Assembly: GCF_000730645.1 (NCBI RefSeq)
Contig: NZ_BBIU01000013.1
Coordinates: 62,001-126,000 of the forward strand
Reading direction: 5' to 3'
Length of the DNA: 64,000 nucleotides
Origin: Pseudomonas parafulva NBRC 16636 = DSM 17004
GTDB lineage: Bacteria; Pseudomonadota; Gammaproteobacteria; Pseudomonadales; Pseudomonadaceae
The notes under the pieces were generated by a model. The model did no database searches and was not told where the DNA came from. It worked only from the letters and a program-made list of their open reading frames with translations. Below, in pieces: positions 41,454 through 54,003 of the stretch. Numbering within the stretch: the first letter of the stretch is position 1; the number at the start of each line of letters is the position of its first letter. Position numbers and translations under genes: made by a program.

Positions 41454-41819
41454 ATGGACAAGCACTCCCCCCTGCCAGATTCCAACCATTTGCTCGATGA
41501 CCTCGAGTCGATCCGCCAGCTACTCGGTGATGCCGACCTGCAGCCACCGCTGCTCACCGACACTGTGGAGCAGATGCCGTTGCACCTCGACGAGCCGGCC
41601 GGCAACGCTGCCCCCGCGGTTGACGGGCAACCCGCCGCAGCTGATGACAACCCGCAAGCGCGCCGCCAGGACACCCTGTTGCACCTGGAAAGCGAACTGC
41701 GCGCTGCCGCACAGATGATCATGCAAGATGTGATCAACGACTTCACCCCGCACATCGAGAACGAGATCAAGCGCCGGCTGGACGCGCGCATCGAGCGGTT
41801 GATCAAGCGTTCGGAGTAA
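41454..41819 (+). CDS. Conserved acidic protein between holC and valS
   Basis: Small protein (121 aa) of unknown function, without signal peptide or membrane helix. The N-terminal half is acidic and proline-rich. The C-terminal half is a predicted amphipathic helix pair (LLHLESELRAAAQMIMQDVI, then IENEIKRRLDARIERLIKRS). The ATG at 41454 lies 5 bp after the holC stop; a TTG at 41445 overlapping that stop is an alternative start. Its steady position next to holC suggests a replication-linked role, but this is inference only. Confidence 0.8.
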   Translation: MDKHSPLPDSNHLLDDLESIRQLLGDADLQPPLLTDTVEQMPLHLDEPAGNAAPAVDGQPAAADDNPQARRQDTLLHLESELRAAAQMIMQDVINDFTPHIENEIKRRLDARIERLIKRSE

Positions 41820-41831
41820 CTCCAGTATTCG

Positions 41832-41868
41832 GCGGCGCCTGCTTCGCGGGTGAACCCGCTCCTACAGG
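41832..41868. repeat. REP element between holC-linked gene and valS
   Basis: Contains CTTCGCGGGTGAACCCGCTC and CTACAGGG, matching the ~35-bp P. putida REP sequence. Its GCGGGT-GA-ACCCGC hairpin is at the centre. Extragenic location is typical. Confidence 0.85.
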
Positions 41869-42015
41869 GCATCAAGCTGTTGCGGGCCGGTGTGCGCAGG
41901 TTTACCCGTGCAGGCTGCCCCTGCCCCGCCAGATAGCAGCAGCCTGTCGCCTGCGGCCCCCAGCTTGGTTATACTTCTCGGCTTTCCCGAATTAATGCAC
42001 AGGGTCCCGCCGCGC

Positions 42016-44862
<2,847 letters not shown>

Positions 44863-44902
44863 CCTGACATTGCGGATGTGACCGGCGGGGGCAATGCCCT
44901 CG

Positions 44903-44964
44903 TTCGCGGCCAAGGCCGCTTCCAAGGGGACGAACATCCCAGTGGAAGCGGCCTTGGCCGCGAA
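44903..44964. repeat. 22-bp perfect inverted repeat between valS and rlmF
   Basis: Left arm 44903-44924 and right arm 44943-44964 are perfect reverse complements of 22 bases (core GCGGCCAAGGCCGC on the left). They enclose an 18-base loop. No T-run follows. Similar long hairpins with GCGGCC(A/T)(A/T)GGCCGC cores are scattered as extragenic repeats in Pseudomonas. It could terminate valS transcription or shield its 3' end. Confidence 0.8.
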
Positions 44965-44994
44965 TGGGCCGGCACCGTATCACCGGACCCAACC

Positions 44995-45945
44995 ATGACT
45001 GAAAAGCCCACCCTGCACCCGCGTAACCGCCATCAGGGCCGTTATGACTTCCCCAGCCTGATCAAGGCACACCCCGACCTGGCCCGCTTCACCATCACCA
45101 ACCCCTACGGCAAACCCAGCATCGACTTCGCCAACCCCGAAGCCGTGCGGGTGTTCAACCGCGCCCTGCTCAAGGCGCAGTACGGCATCCAGCATTGGGA
45201 CATTCCCGCGGACTACCTGTGCCCGCCTATCCCGGGCCGCGCCGACTACCTGCACGTGGCCGCCGACCTGCTGGCGGAGGACAATGGCGGCGAAATCCCC
45301 AGAGGGGCCCAGGTACGCGTTCTGGATGTGGGGGTGGGGGCAAACTGTATCTACCCGTTGCTGGGCCACAGCGACTATCGCTGGCGCTTTCTGGGCTCGG
45401 ACATCGACCCCGTCGCGCTGGCCTCGGCCAAGGCCATCGTGCAGGCCAATGGCCTGAGCAAGGCCATAGCCCTGCGCCAGCAGGCAAACGCTGCGCATAT
45501 CCTCACCGGGCTGCTGCAAGCGGACGAGCGCCTGGCATTGACACTGTGCAACCCGCCCTTCCATGCCTCACGCGAGGAAGCCACCCGGGGTAGCCAGCGC
45601 AAATGGAAGAACCTTGGCAAGCAGGACCCTAAACGCAAGTTACCTGTGCTGAACTTTGGTGGCCAGAACAACGAGCTGTGGTGCGAGGGGGGTGAAATCC
45701 GCTTCGTCACCCAACTGGTTGGCGAAAGCGTGCAGTACGCCCAGCAAGTGCTGTGGTTCACCAGCCTGGTGTCCAAGGCCAGCAACCTGCCCGGCATCGA
45801 GGCCGCGCTGAAAAAAGCCGGGGCGAAGGCGGTACGCATCAGCGAAATGGGCCAGGGGCAAAAGCAGAGCCGCATGGTGGCCTGGAGCTACCATGCGCAA
45901 GCGGCGCGCCAGGCCTGGTACGCCCGACCAGAATCGAAGGCATGA
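44995..45945 (+). CDS. rlmF: 23S rRNA (adenine(1618)-N6)-methyltransferase
   Basis: SAM-dependent N6-adenine methyltransferase acting on 23S rRNA A1618 (316 aa). The SAM-binding loop is [18 protein letters not shown]. The catalytic N-P-P-F motif is [13 protein letters not shown]. The start [22 protein letters not shown] is the family N-terminus. The ATG at 44995 is preferred over the frame open from 44878, which would run through the 22-bp hairpin. Confidence 0.94.
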   Translation: MTEKPTLHPRNRHQGRYDFPSLIKAHPDLARFTITNPYGKPSIDFANPEAVRVFNRALLKAQYGIQHWDIPADYLCPPIPGRADYLHVAADLLAEDNGGEIPRGAQVRVLDVGVGANCIYPLLGHSDYRWRFLGSDIDPVALASAKAIVQANGLSKAIALRQQANAAHILTGLLQADERLALTLCNPPFHASREEATRGSQRKWKNLGKQDPKRKLPVLNFGGQNNELWCEGGEIRFVTQLVGESVQYAQQVLWFTSLVSKASNLPGIEAALKKAGAKAVRISEMGQGQKQSRMVAWSYHAQAARQAWYARPESKA

Positions 45946-45947
45946 AA

Positions 45948-45978
45948 AAACCGCGCCCGGGCAAGCCGGGCGCGGTTT
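45948..45978. terminator. Bidirectional terminator between rlmF and hup gene
   Basis: AAACCGCGCCCGG-GCAAG-CCGGGCGCGGTTT, a perfect 13-bp stem ending in A/T runs on both strands, between convergent rlmF and the HU gene. Confidence 0.9.
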
Positions 45979-45995
45979 AGTCAAACCAACAAGAA

Positions 45996-46277
45996 TTACT
46001 TGTTGATAGCGTCGGTCAGCACTTTGGCTGGCACGAACTTGACGACTTTCTTGGCAGCGATTTCGATGGCAGCGCCAGTCGAAGGGTTGCGGCCGGTACG
46101 GGCAGGACGCTCGGAGACTTTCAGCTTGCCGATGCCTGGCAGGGTGATTTCAGCGCCGTTTTCCAGCTGGTCGGCAACGATCTGGCCCAGTTGCTCCAGA
46201 GCGTTCTTGGCGGTGGCTTTCGGTGCAGAGATCGATTCGGCGATATCGGCAATCAGTTGGTCTTTGGTCAATGCCAT
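45996..46277 (-). CDS. hupN: HU-family DNA-binding protein
   Basis: Small nucleoid protein (93 aa) that bends DNA. Family blocks are MALTKDQLIADIAE, ENGAEITLPGIGKLKV and the DNA-gripping arm RPARTGRNPSTGAAIEI. P. putida has several HU paralogues; the choice of hupN is from remembered location next to rlmF. GGAA precedes the ATG. Single gene with its own terminator. Confidence 0.92.
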   Translation of the reverse strand: MALTKDQLIADIAESISAPKATAKNALEQLGQIVADQLENGAEITLPGIGKLKVSERPARTGRNPSTGAAIEIAAKKVVKFVPAKVLTDAINK

Positions 46278-46649
46278 GGTGGTGTTCCTTCCCTATCAAA
46301 TTCGATGGTTTTGCAGCGAACGACGACGTTATCGGGCCAGCCCCGTCAACTTGGCGGGCCGCGCCAATTGGGTATGTAGATACACAAATCGGCGTTTGGT
46401 TCGACGTGGCGAGCGTGCGCTGCCAGCAATGCGCCACAGCAGGGGCGCAAGACCGCGCAAAGCTATCACACGAATGAACAAATATCCGCTGCGCACCCTG
46501 ATTTAATGCGGGTTTTTCGGGGGTTTTTCGCCTTAAAGCCACAAAGTTGCTTAAAAAACGAGCAACTGGCATTTGCGCCAACTTCTGGCCACTGCATCGC
46601 CCTGCGTCTGAGGTAAACTTCAGGCCTTTTGCAGCCCGTTGAGAATCCC
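46278..46649. promoter_or_regulatory. Divergent region between HU gene and yejK/ndpA
   Basis: 372 bp without a credible gene. It separates two divergent nucleoid-protein genes and should contain both promoters. It includes a T/G-rich stretch (GGGTTTTTCGGGGGTTTTTCG) near 46506-46530. No named regulator site was recognised. Confidence 0.55.
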
Positions 46650-47657
46650 ATGCCAATCCGCCATTGCATCGTTCACCTGATCGACAAAAAGCCCGATGGC
46701 AGCCCCGCTGTGCTGCACGCCCGCGACACTGAACTGGCCGCCTCCGACGCCATCGAAAACCTGCTGGCCGACCTCAATGACAGCTACAACGCCAAACAAG
46801 GCAAGGCCTGGGGCTTTTTCCACGGCGAGTCCGGGGCCTACCCTCTGAGCGGCTGGCTTAAACAGTACCTGGATGCAGACAAGGATTTCACCGCGTTCAG
46901 CCGCATGGCCGTCGAACACCTGCAAAAGCTGATGGAAGAGTCCAACCTCTCAACGGGCGGGCACATCCTGTTCGCTCACTACCAGCAGGGCATGACCGAG
47001 TACCTGGCCATCGCCCTGCTGCACCACAGCGAAGGCGTGGCCGTGAACGCCGAACTCGACGTCACGCCATCACGGCACCTGGACCTAGGCCAATTGCACC
47101 TGGCAGCACGCATCAACCTGTCGGAATGGAAGAACAACCAGAACTCCAAGCAGTACATCTCGTTCATCAAGGGCAAGAACGGCAAGAAGGTATCGGACTA
47201 CTTCCGTGACTTCATCGGCTGCCAGGAAGGGGTCGACGGCCCGGGCGAAACCCGCACGCTACTCAAGGCCTTCAGCGATTTCGTGGAGAGCGAGGACCTG
47301 CCTGAAGCGTCCGCCCGGGAAAAAACCCAGACACTGGTGGAGTACGCCACGACCCAGACCAAACTGGGCGAACCGGTCACCCTGGAAGAATTGTCCAGCC
47401 TGATCGACGAAGAGCGCCCCAAGGCGTTCTACGACCATATCCGCAACAAGGACTATGGCCTGTCGCCGGAAATCCCTGCTGACAAACGTACCCTCAACCA
47501 GTTCCGCCGCTTCACCGGGCGCGCCGAAGGGTTGTCGATCAGCTTCGAGGCCCATCTGCTGGGTGACAAGGTGGAGTATGACGAAGCGGCAGGGACGCTG
47601 ATCATCAAAGGCTTGCCGACCACCCTGGTCGACCAGCTCAAGCGGCGCAAGGACTAA
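46650..47657 (+). CDS. yejK: Nucleoid-associated protein YejK/NdpA
   Basis: Nucleoid-associated protein (335 aa) of the 37-kDa NdpA family. It begins [23 protein letters not shown] and has the block [21 protein letters not shown], then a long C-terminal part with [13 protein letters not shown]. The ATG at 46650 is preferred over 46629, which adds seven unlikely residues. Divergent from the HU gene. Confidence 0.92.
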   Translation: MPIRHCIVHLIDKKPDGSPAVLHARDTELAASDAIENLLADLNDSYNAKQGKAWGFFHGESGAYPLSGWLKQYLDADKDFTAFSRMAVEHLQKLMEESNLSTGGHILFAHYQQGMTEYLAIALLHHSEGVAVNAELDVTPSRHLDLGQLHLAARINLSEWKNNQNSKQYISFIKGKNGKKVSDYFRDFIGCQEGVDGPGETRTLLKAFSDFVESEDLPEASAREKTQTLVEYATTQTKLGEPVTLEELSSLIDEERPKAFYDHIRNKDYGLSPEIPADKRTLNQFRRFTGRAEGLSISFEAHLLGDKVEYDEAAGTLIIKGLPTTLVDQLKRRKD

Positions 47658-47670
47658 GGCCCAGGCTACC

Positions 47671-47964
47671 CTAGACAGCGGCGGGTGCGGTATAGGAGGC
47701 CACCAAGGCCTCCTTCGCCGACTTGCGCAGCCGTTTGACCAGCCGCTCCTGCCGCAGGGCCTCGCCCTTGTCCGGCCATTGCTCCACATACACCAGCGCC
47801 TGGGCCGGGCTGGTCTTGAAATACCGCGCCCCCCTGCCGTTCTGGTGCGCCACGAAGCGCCGCTGCGGGTCGTCGCTGATACCGCAGTACAGCGAACCGT
47901 TGGCGGCCCTGACCAGGTACACATACCAGGGTTTTATTGCCTGACCCGGCACTTGTTCACTCAC
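47671..47964 (-). CDS. GIY-YIG domain protein
   Basis: Small protein with a GIY-YIG nuclease fold (97 aa). [24 protein letters not shown] contains the YVYL...YCGI core with Arg, and a [14 protein letters not shown] segment follows. The best start is GTG at 47964 with AAAGGG 8 bases upstream; ATGs at 47982 and 47985 are alternatives. Members of the UPF0213/YhbQ group are uncharacterised, possibly DNA repair. Convergent with yejK, 13 bp apart. Confidence 0.85.
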   Translation of the reverse strand: MSEQVPGQAIKPWYVYLVRAANGSLYCGISDDPQRRFVAHQNGRGARYFKTSPAQALVYVEQWPDKGEALRQERLVKRLRKSAKEALVASYTAPAAV

Positions 47965-48019
47965 GACGCCTGCCCTTTCCATCATTAATTTGATGAGCCC
48001 ACACATCGAGGGCTTCATC

Positions 48020-48892
48020 ATGCTCGCTTGTAAAACCCGTACGTGGCTGACCGTCGCACTGCTGGCGGCAGCCTCTGCCACTCAGGCGTCCATCGGCGAG
48101 AAAACCGCGCAGCGCATGCAGCGCAACTACGACGCTACCCCAGCACAGTGCGAAGGTAACGCCGTACCAGCCCATGCCTGCTCGGGGGTACTGCTCAGAT
48201 CCACCCGGCCATCCCCGCACTATCACACCTGGCATCATAGCCAGAACAGCAAGGACAAGGGCGGGGTTTCGTTCTCGTACCTGCGTCGCGATTTGCCTGT
48301 CACCCGGCTGGCCGCCGACGGGCGCAGCGGCTTCACCCTCTACCCCCTGCTGCAGCGACCCAAGGGCTCGCTGCACTACGAGATGCTGTGCGCCTGGCCC
48401 ACCGACGGTGACACCTGGGAGCGAGACAACCGGGGCTGCGGCGATAACCGCCAGACCCCTGAACGCGAAGCCGCCTGCCACGAGCAGGGCGTGCTTAGCG
48501 CCGAGGACTGGATAGCCCACTACAGGAAAACCGGCGACTACAAACGCCAGTGCGCCTTCGACATCCGCCGCACACGCGTACCGGAGCGGGCCGACGCCTT
48601 TTACCAAAGCCTGCGCGGCCAGCAGCTGTTCGCACAGGAAATGCCGTTCCCCTGGAACGAAGTGGTGGTAGGCGCCTGGGAAGAAGCCAGCGCCAATACC
48701 CTGCCCATCCAGTCGTTCTTCCACATCGAGGGCGAGTATGGTGCCTTGCAGCAGGCTCAGGCCGACCAGCAAGACTGGCACAAGACCTACGGCGGCTTCA
48801 TACCGGTGATACGCATCCGCCTGCCGCAAGATGGCACTGAACGCGCCACCTTCAATTACTACGAAAGCGATCAGGCCGTCGCGCTACCTTGA
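48020..48892 (+). CDS. Secreted halovibrin-like protein
   Basis: Exported protein of 290 aa. The signal peptide is about residues 1-23 ([17 protein letters not shown]), after the ATG at 48020 with GAGGG upstream. Six or more cysteines are spaced as in secreted proteins ([43 protein letters not shown]). The pattern [16 protein letters not shown] followed by GGVSFSYLR is what I recall for proteins annotated halovibrin HvnA, putative secreted NAD-consuming or ADP-ribosylating enzymes. Assignment is by memory of pattern and activity is untested. Confidence 0.6.
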   Translation: MLACKTRTWLTVALLAAASATQASIGEKTAQRMQRNYDATPAQCEGNAVPAHACSGVLLRSTRPSPHYHTWHHSQNSKDKGGVSFSYLRRDLPVTRLAADGRSGFTLYPLLQRPKGSLHYEMLCAWPTDGDTWERDNRGCGDNRQTPEREAACHEQGVLSAEDWIAHYRKTGDYKRQCAFDIRRTRVPERADAFYQSLRGQQLFAQEMPFPWNEVVVGAWEEASANTLPIQSFFHIEGEYGALQQAQADQQDWHKTYGGFIPVIRIRLPQDGTERATFNYYESDQAVALP

Positions 48893-49356
48893 GCATGCTG
48901 GAACGCTCGCAGGCCCTTGAAGGCCTGCTGGCGTACCTTACCCTGCAGCCAGGGTGTCCAGCCCAGCAGCAAACCCGGCGTGCCCAGCGCCTGGCGCGAC
49001 CACCCCCACAGGTCGAAGCTGTCGTCGTGCTGGTAGATCAGCCCGTCCCGAATCAGAAAACGCGCCTGAATGCGGTTGACCACCGTGCGCCCGGTCTGGG
49101 CAAACGTGTAGGTCGCCACCCACTGCGCCGCCCCGCCGTGCTCATCCGCCCGCACCTTGTCGAAGTTAAGGGAGAACGCCTTTGCCCGCTGGGTGAGCAT
49201 GCGCCACATGTCTGCGGCATCCTTGCCGCGCAGGGTGCCGAACACCGGGTCACTGAAGACGACATCGTCGCTGTAGCAGGCAGCCATGGCCTCGGCATCG
49301 AGGCGCTGGAAGGCCTGGTAGAAGCGGGTGATCAGTTCACGGTTGGCGTCGCTCAT
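48871..49356 (-). CDS. SnoaL-like (NTF2-fold) protein
   Basis: Small soluble protein (161 aa) with the NTF2/SnoaL cone fold pattern: NRELITRFYQAFQRLDAEAMAACYSDDVVFSDPVFGTL, then RFLIRDGLIYQHDDSFDLWGWSRQALG. The starting ATG is at 49356; the longer frame to 49536 overlaps the MFS gene. Such proteins are often isomerases or binding proteins for small molecules; no ligand can be assigned. The 3' end overlaps the convergent secreted-protein gene by 22 bp. Confidence 0.85.
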   Translation of the reverse strand: MSDANRELITRFYQAFQRLDAEAMAACYSDDVVFSDPVFGTLRGKDAADMWRMLTQRAKAFSLNFDKVRADEHGGAAQWVATYTFAQTGRTVVNRIQARFLIRDGLIYQHDDSFDLWGWSRQALGTPGLLLGWTPWLQGKVRQQAFKGLRAFQHAQGSATA

Positions 49357-49423
49357 GGGCTCAAGGTCCTGGGAGGGCAAAGCCGCACGATAATCTGCCC
49401 GGCTCGCGTGCGCCAGCGGCCTT

Positions 49424-50704
49424 TCAGACCTTCTCGCTGGTGACCTGGACATGCAGGGCACGCCCGGCCCCCAGGCCGAACACGATGGCCCCCAGGCCGA
49501 TAATCGCAAATACCCAGCCCAGGGCTGCCCAGCCACCGGTCAGGTCGTGCACCAGCCCTACCGCGAAGGGCCCCATGGACGCCAGGGTATAACCCACGCC
49601 CTGAGCCATGCTCGACAGGTTCGCCGCCACATGGGCATCCCGGGAGCGCAGCACGATCAAGGTCAGCGCCAGGGCGAACGTGCCACCCTGCCCCAACCCC
49701 AGCACCACCGCCCAGCCCCACAGCCCGGAGAGCGGCGCATACAGGCAACCGAACAACCCGCAAAGGGTCACCAGCATGACTAGCACGATCGCCAGCCGCT
49801 GGTCTTTGCCACGCGTGGCCAGCCAGGGGACTGCAAGGGAGCTTGCCAGTTGCACGATCACCGAACCCGACAGCACCAGCCCCGCTTGCGTGGGGCTAAG
49901 GCCACGCCCGATCAGAATCGACGGCAACCAGCCAAAGACGATATAGGCCAGTGACGACTGCAGGCCCATGTACAACGTCACCTGCCAGGCCAGCGGGTCG
50001 CGCCACAGGCCGCGCACGCGGTAAGCAACCTTGTGCTGGCCGTGGCCTTGGCGAGCCTGGGGCAGCCACACCAACATGGCCACCAAGGCGGGCAGCATCC
50101 AGAACCCCAGCCCCAGGGCCCAGCTGTCATCGAAATACTGGGCCAGCGGCACCGTGGCCCCGGCCGCCATGGCTGCACCGAGGCACAGCGCCATGGTGTA
50201 CACGCCCGTCAGGGTGCCAGCATGCTGAGGGAAGTCACGTTTGACGATACCGGGTAGCAAGACCCCGATAATGCCGATGCTGGCCCCTGCCACCAGGCTA
50301 CCCATGAACAGCCCTGTTGCCCCCAGCGTACTGCGCAGCACAATGCCCAGCGCCAGGGTGACAAGAATCACCAGCACCACGCGCTCGCTGCCCAGACGAC
50401 GCGCCAGTACCGGCGCCAGTGGCGCGAACAGGCCCAGGCACAACACCGGCAAGGTGGTCAGCAACCCGGCCTGGGCGGCGCTGAGCCCCAGCCCGTCGGA
50501 CACCTGGCCCAACACGGGTGCCATGCTCGACAACGCCGGGCGCAGGTTCAATGCCACCAGCACCAGGCCGAGCAGCAGCAGCCAGGGGCGCGGCGTAACC
50601 GCCGGTTGCGCCTGCACCTGCTCGTCATCGGCCTCGGCATCGATCAGCAACGGGTCGAGGTCCGCCGTGCCGGGTGGGTTGGTACGGATCGTGGAATCAG
50701 ACAT
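49424..50704 (-). CDS. MFS transporter, CynX/NimT type
   Basis: Twelve-helix major facilitator (426 aa) resembling CynX/YeaN/NimT exporters. After an acidic 40-residue tail the first helix is PWLLLLGLVLVALNLRPALSSMAPVLGQV, the typical CynX start (ALNLRPA). It starts 12 bp after the GntR regulator gene, so it is probably controlled by that regulator. Substrate is unknown; known relatives handle cyanate or 2-nitroimidazole. Confidence 0.88.
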   Translation of the reverse strand: MSDSTIRTNPPGTADLDPLLIDAEADDEQVQAQPAVTPRPWLLLLGLVLVALNLRPALSSMAPVLGQVSDGLGLSAAQAGLLTTLPVLCLGLFAPLAPVLARRLGSERVVLVILVTLALGIVLRSTLGATGLFMGSLVAGASIGIIGVLLPGIVKRDFPQHAGTLTGVYTMALCLGAAMAAGATVPLAQYFDDSWALGLGFWMLPALVAMLVWLPQARQGHGQHKVAYRVRGLWRDPLAWQVTLYMGLQSSLAYIVFGWLPSILIGRGLSPTQAGLVLSGSVIVQLASSLAVPWLATRGKDQRLAIVLVMLVTLCGLFGCLYAPLSGLWGWAVVLGLGQGGTFALALTLIVLRSRDAHVAANLSSMAQGVGYTLASMGPFAVGLVHDLTGGWAALGWVFAIIGLGAIVFGLGAGRALHVQVTSEKV

Positions 50705-50716
50705 GGGCTTCTCGTA

Positions 50717-51364
50717 TCAGGATTCGATGAGGGTACGGCTCAGGCGCTTGGCCCGCTGGGCATCGCGTTGTTCGATAGCGTCGAGGATTTGCCCGTGCAG
50801 GTCGAACGTGGCCTGGCAACGGGGAACCGTGGCCATGTTGTGCTGCAAGGCCGCAGCCACCACACCGGAAAAATAGCGGTACAGCTCACTGAGTGCCGGG
50901 TTGTGGGCCGCATCGACCAGACGCTGGTGGAACACCAGGTCGCAGGCGACGTAGGCGTCCACATCACCGTGGAAATGGCCGGCGCTCCCCTGCAAGGCCT
51001 CCCGCAGGCGCTGCAGATCCGTGTCGGTACGGCGCAGGGCTGCCAGTGCAATGGCCTCGGTTTCCAGAATGTGGCGGGTTTCCCGTGCCTGCTCAGGGGT
51101 GCACTGGGTCATGGCCTGTACGGCGTGCAGAGGGTCCTGAGCGGTGCGCAGGTAGCTGCCATCCCCCTGGCGAATTTCCACCAGGCCACTGAACGCCAGC
51201 ACGCGCATGGCCTCGCGCACGGTATTGCGGCTGATCCCCAACTGAAGCGCCAGTTCAGGCTCGGTGGGCAGCCGCTCACCGACCAACCAGGCGCCTTGCG
51301 AGATACGCTCGCGCAACTGGTCCACAGCCTGCTCGACCAACGAGCGTTTTATCAACAAGGACAT
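50717..51364 (-). CDS. GntR-family regulator, FadR subfamily
   Basis: Transcription factor (215 aa). The N-terminal winged helix has the GntR pattern LRERISQGAWLVGERLPTEPELALQLGISRNTVREAMRVLAFSGLVEIRQGDGSYL. The all-helical FadR (FCD) ligand domain has metal/ligand histidines in DLVFHQRLVDAAHNP. First gene of regulator-MFS-SnoaL. Two inverted repeats sit just upstream (51377-51420), fitting autoregulation. Confidence 0.9.
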   Translation of the reverse strand: MSLLIKRSLVEQAVDQLRERISQGAWLVGERLPTEPELALQLGISRNTVREAMRVLAFSGLVEIRQGDGSYLRTAQDPLHAVQAMTQCTPEQARETRHILETEAIALAALRRTDTDLQRLREALQGSAGHFHGDVDAYVACDLVFHQRLVDAAHNPALSELYRYFSGVVAAALQHNMATVPRCQATFDLHGQILDAIEQRDAQRAKRLSRTLIES

Positions 51365-51376
51365 CGGTACATCCAG

Positions 51377-51420
51377 TCATCGGATGAATTAGCGATCAAA
51401 ATAAAGCATCTCTGATCGCT
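51377..51420. promoter_or_regulatory. Candidate operators of the GntR/FadR-type regulator
   Basis: TCATC-G-GATGA (51377-51387) and AGCGATCA-N14-TGATCGCT (51391-51398 and 51413-51420) are perfect inverted repeats immediately upstream of the regulator start. The first nearly abuts the ribosome site. Assignment to this regulator is inferred from position. Confidence 0.5.
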
Positions 51421-51439
51421 CAACAATCGTTTATTGCCA

Positions 51440-51476
51440 GATAAGGTGGGGTAGCCGGTTGGCACCGCACCTTATC
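51440..51476 (-). terminator. Hairpin downstream of hisC
   Basis: GATAAGGTG (51440-51448) and CACCTTATC (51468-51476) form a 9-bp stem with a partial inner helix, 22 bp beyond the hisC stop. No T-run follows on the minus strand, so termination strength is uncertain. Confidence 0.45.
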
Positions 51477-51498
51477 CCGGTGAGCCCCTAACTGTGTG

Positions 51499-52545
51499 TC
51501 AGCCCAGTGCATCCAGCAACGCCTGGTTCATCTCAGGCGTACCGATGGTAATGCGCAGGAACTGATCAATACGCGCCTGCTTGAAGTGGCGCACGATCAC
51601 GCCTTGCTCGCGCAAACGCGCCGCCAACTCCCCGGCATCCTGTTGTGGATGGCGAGCGAATACAAAGTTGGCAGCAGACGGCAGCACTTCGAAGCCCTTG
51701 GCCTGCAGCTGCGCGACCAGCTTTTCGCGGCTGTCGATGACCTTGCGGCAGGTCTGGTCGAAATAGGCGCGGTCCTCGAATGCCACTGCCGCGCCGACGA
51801 TGGCGGCGCGGTCCAGCGGGTATGAGTTGAAGCTGTTCTTGATCCGTTCCAGTGCCTCGATCAGGTCCGGGTGGCCCACCGCCAACCCAACCCGCAGGCC
51901 GGCCAGCGACCGCGATTTGGACAGGGTCTGGGTCACCAACAGGTTGTCGTAGCGGTTTACCAGGCTGATGGCCGTTTCGCCGCCAAAGTCGATGTAGGCT
52001 TCATCCACCACCACCACCGAATCCGGGCTGGCCTGCAGCAACTGCTCAACTGCCTGCAGAGGCAACAGGCAGCCAGTGGGCGCGTTGGGGTTGGGGAAGA
52101 TGATGCCCGCGTTCGGCTTGCGGTAATCCTCCACGCGGATCTGGAACTGCTCATCCAGCGGCACCTGTTCGAAGGTGATGCCATACAGGCCGCAGTACAC
52201 CGGGTAGAAGCTGTAGCTGATGTCCGGGAACAGCAGCGGCCCGTCGTGCTGGAACAGGCCATGGAAGATGTGCGCCAGCACCTCGTCCGAGCCGTTACCT
52301 ACGAATACCTGCGCCGGGGTAACGCCGTAGTACTCCGCGACCGCCTGCTTGAGGCGGTCACCGTTGGGGTCCGGGTACAGGCGCAGGTTGTCGCCCAGCT
52401 CCCCGCGCATGGCTTCCACCGCTTTAGGCGATGGGCCGTAGGGGTTCTCGTTGGTATTGAGCTTGACCAGGCGCGCCAGCTTGGGCTGCTCGCCGGGGAC
52501 GTAAGGCACCAGGTCCTTGACGAAAGGGCTCCAGAATCGACTCAT
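51499..52545 (-). CDS. hisC: Histidinol-phosphate aminotransferase
   Basis: PLP aminotransferase of histidine synthesis, converting imidazole-acetol phosphate to histidinol phosphate (348 aa). It has [15 protein letters not shown] near the N-terminus, VVDEAYIDF, the PLP lysine in [16 protein letters not shown], and the C-terminal [14 protein letters not shown]. It starts 2 bp after hisD, so the genes are coupled. Last gene of murA-hisG-hisD-hisC. Confidence 0.96.
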   Translation of the reverse strand: MSRFWSPFVKDLVPYVPGEQPKLARLVKLNTNENPYGPSPKAVEAMRGELGDNLRLYPDPNGDRLKQAVAEYYGVTPAQVFVGNGSDEVLAHIFHGLFQHDGPLLFPDISYSFYPVYCGLYGITFEQVPLDEQFQIRVEDYRKPNAGIIFPNPNAPTGCLLPLQAVEQLLQASPDSVVVVDEAYIDFGGETAISLVNRYDNLLVTQTLSKSRSLAGLRVGLAVGHPDLIEALERIKNSFNSYPLDRAAIVGAAVAFEDRAYFDQTCRKVIDSREKLVAQLQAKGFEVLPSAANFVFARHPQQDAGELAARLREQGVIVRHFKQARIDQFLRITIGTPEMNQALLDALG

Positions 52546-52547
52546 GC

Positions 52548-53873
52548 TCAGTTCCCCTTCTCTTGGCTCAGGATGCGGTATTCGGCGCTACGGGCGTGGG
52601 CCGTCAGGGACTCACCACGGGCCAGCACCGAGGCAGTGCGACCCAGTTCGGAGGCGCCTTGCTCGGAGCAATAGATGATCGACGAACGCTTCTGGAAGTC
52701 GTACACCCCCAGCGGCGACGAGAAGCGCGCAGTGCCGGAGGTGGGCAGTACGTGGTTGGGGCCTGCGCAATAGTCGCCCAGCGCTTCGCTGGTGTGGCGG
52801 CCCATGAAGATCGCACCGGCGTGGCGAATGTGCGGCAACCAGGCCTGCGGGTCAGCCACCGACAACTCCAGGTGCTCAGGGGCGATACGGTTGGCCACCT
52901 CGATTGCCTGCTGCATGTCCCGCACCTGGATCAGGGCGCCGCGACCATTCACCGATTTCTCGATGATCTCGGCGCGTTCCATGGTCGGCAGCAACTTGCT
53001 GATGCTGGCTGCCACGCGGTCGAGGAAATCGGCATCCGGGCTGACCAGAATGGCCTGGGCGTCTTCGTCGTGCTCTGCCTGGGAGAACAGGTCCATGGCG
53101 ATCCAGTCCGGGTCGGTCTGGCCGTCACACACCACGAGAATTTCCGACGGCCCGGCGATCATGTCGATGCCTACCTGGCCGAACACGTGGCGCTTGGCGG
53201 TGGCCACGTAGATGTTGCCCGGGCCGACGATCTTGTCCACCTGGGGCACGCTCTCGGTGCCATAGGCTAGGGCAGCCACCGCCTGGGCGCCGCCCACCGT
53301 GAACACTCGGTCCACACCGGCAATGCAGGCTGCGGCCAGCACCAGCTCGTTGACCTCGCCACGCGGGGTCGGCACCACCATGACCACTTCGGTGACACCC
53401 GCCACCTTGGCCGGAATCGCGTTCATCAGCACCGAGGACGGGTAGGACGCCTTGCCACCCGGCACATAAAGGCCGGCGCGGTCCAACGGCGTGACCTTCT
53501 GCCCCAGTACGGTACCGTCAGCCTCGGTGTACTGCCACGAGTCCTGCTTCTGCCGCTCGTGGTACATGCGCACGCGGTCGGCTGCCTTCTCAAGGGCTGC
53601 ACGCTGCTCGTCGGTGATACGGGTAAGCGCCAGTTCAAGGCGCTCGCGGCCCAGAATAAGGTCGTCGATGCAGCTAGCCTCTACCCCGTCGAAACGCTGG
53701 GTGAACTCCACAAGGGCAGCATCGCCACGCTCGCGCACGGCCTTGATGATATCGAGTACACGCTGGTTGACCGCTTCGTCGGACACGCTCTCCCAGCTCA
53801 GCAGATGATCCAGATGCCGAGCGAAATCCGGGTCAGCAGCGTTGAGACGGGCAATTGCGGTGGACACGGTCAT
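52548..53873 (-). CDS. hisD: Histidinol dehydrogenase
   Basis: Zn-dependent NAD enzyme that oxidises histidinol to histidine (441 aa). Family blocks are [56 protein letters not shown], the metal/active site [12 protein letters not shown], and GNHV-type [15 protein letters not shown] near the C-terminus. It is 130 bp downstream of hisG; no regulatory structure was recognised in that gap. Confidence 0.97.
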   Translation of the reverse strand: MTVSTAIARLNAADPDFARHLDHLLSWESVSDEAVNQRVLDIIKAVRERGDAALVEFTQRFDGVEASCIDDLILGRERLELALTRITDEQRAALEKAADRVRMYHERQKQDSWQYTEADGTVLGQKVTPLDRAGLYVPGGKASYPSSVLMNAIPAKVAGVTEVVMVVPTPRGEVNELVLAAACIAGVDRVFTVGGAQAVAALAYGTESVPQVDKIVGPGNIYVATAKRHVFGQVGIDMIAGPSEILVVCDGQTDPDWIAMDLFSQAEHDEDAQAILVSPDADFLDRVAASISKLLPTMERAEIIEKSVNGRGALIQVRDMQQAIEVANRIAPEHLELSVADPQAWLPHIRHAGAIFMGRHTSEALGDYCAGPNHVLPTSGTARFSSPLGVYDFQKRSSIIYCSEQGASELGRTASVLARGESLTAHARSAEYRILSQEKGN

Positions 53874-54003
53874 GGCGAGGGCCTCGATTGATAGCGAATG
53901 CTCAGGCGCCCTAGGCTACCAGTCCATCCGCACGGGCACCCGAGAAAAGTGGCTATGACGCGGATAGACGGGCGCGACAGCCAACGCTGCGCGCAGGAAG
54001 TCG

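Noticed and set aside
52563..53270. 235-codon frame antisense to hisD
   Set aside because: Shadow frame; hisD on the other strand is complete with catalytic motifs.
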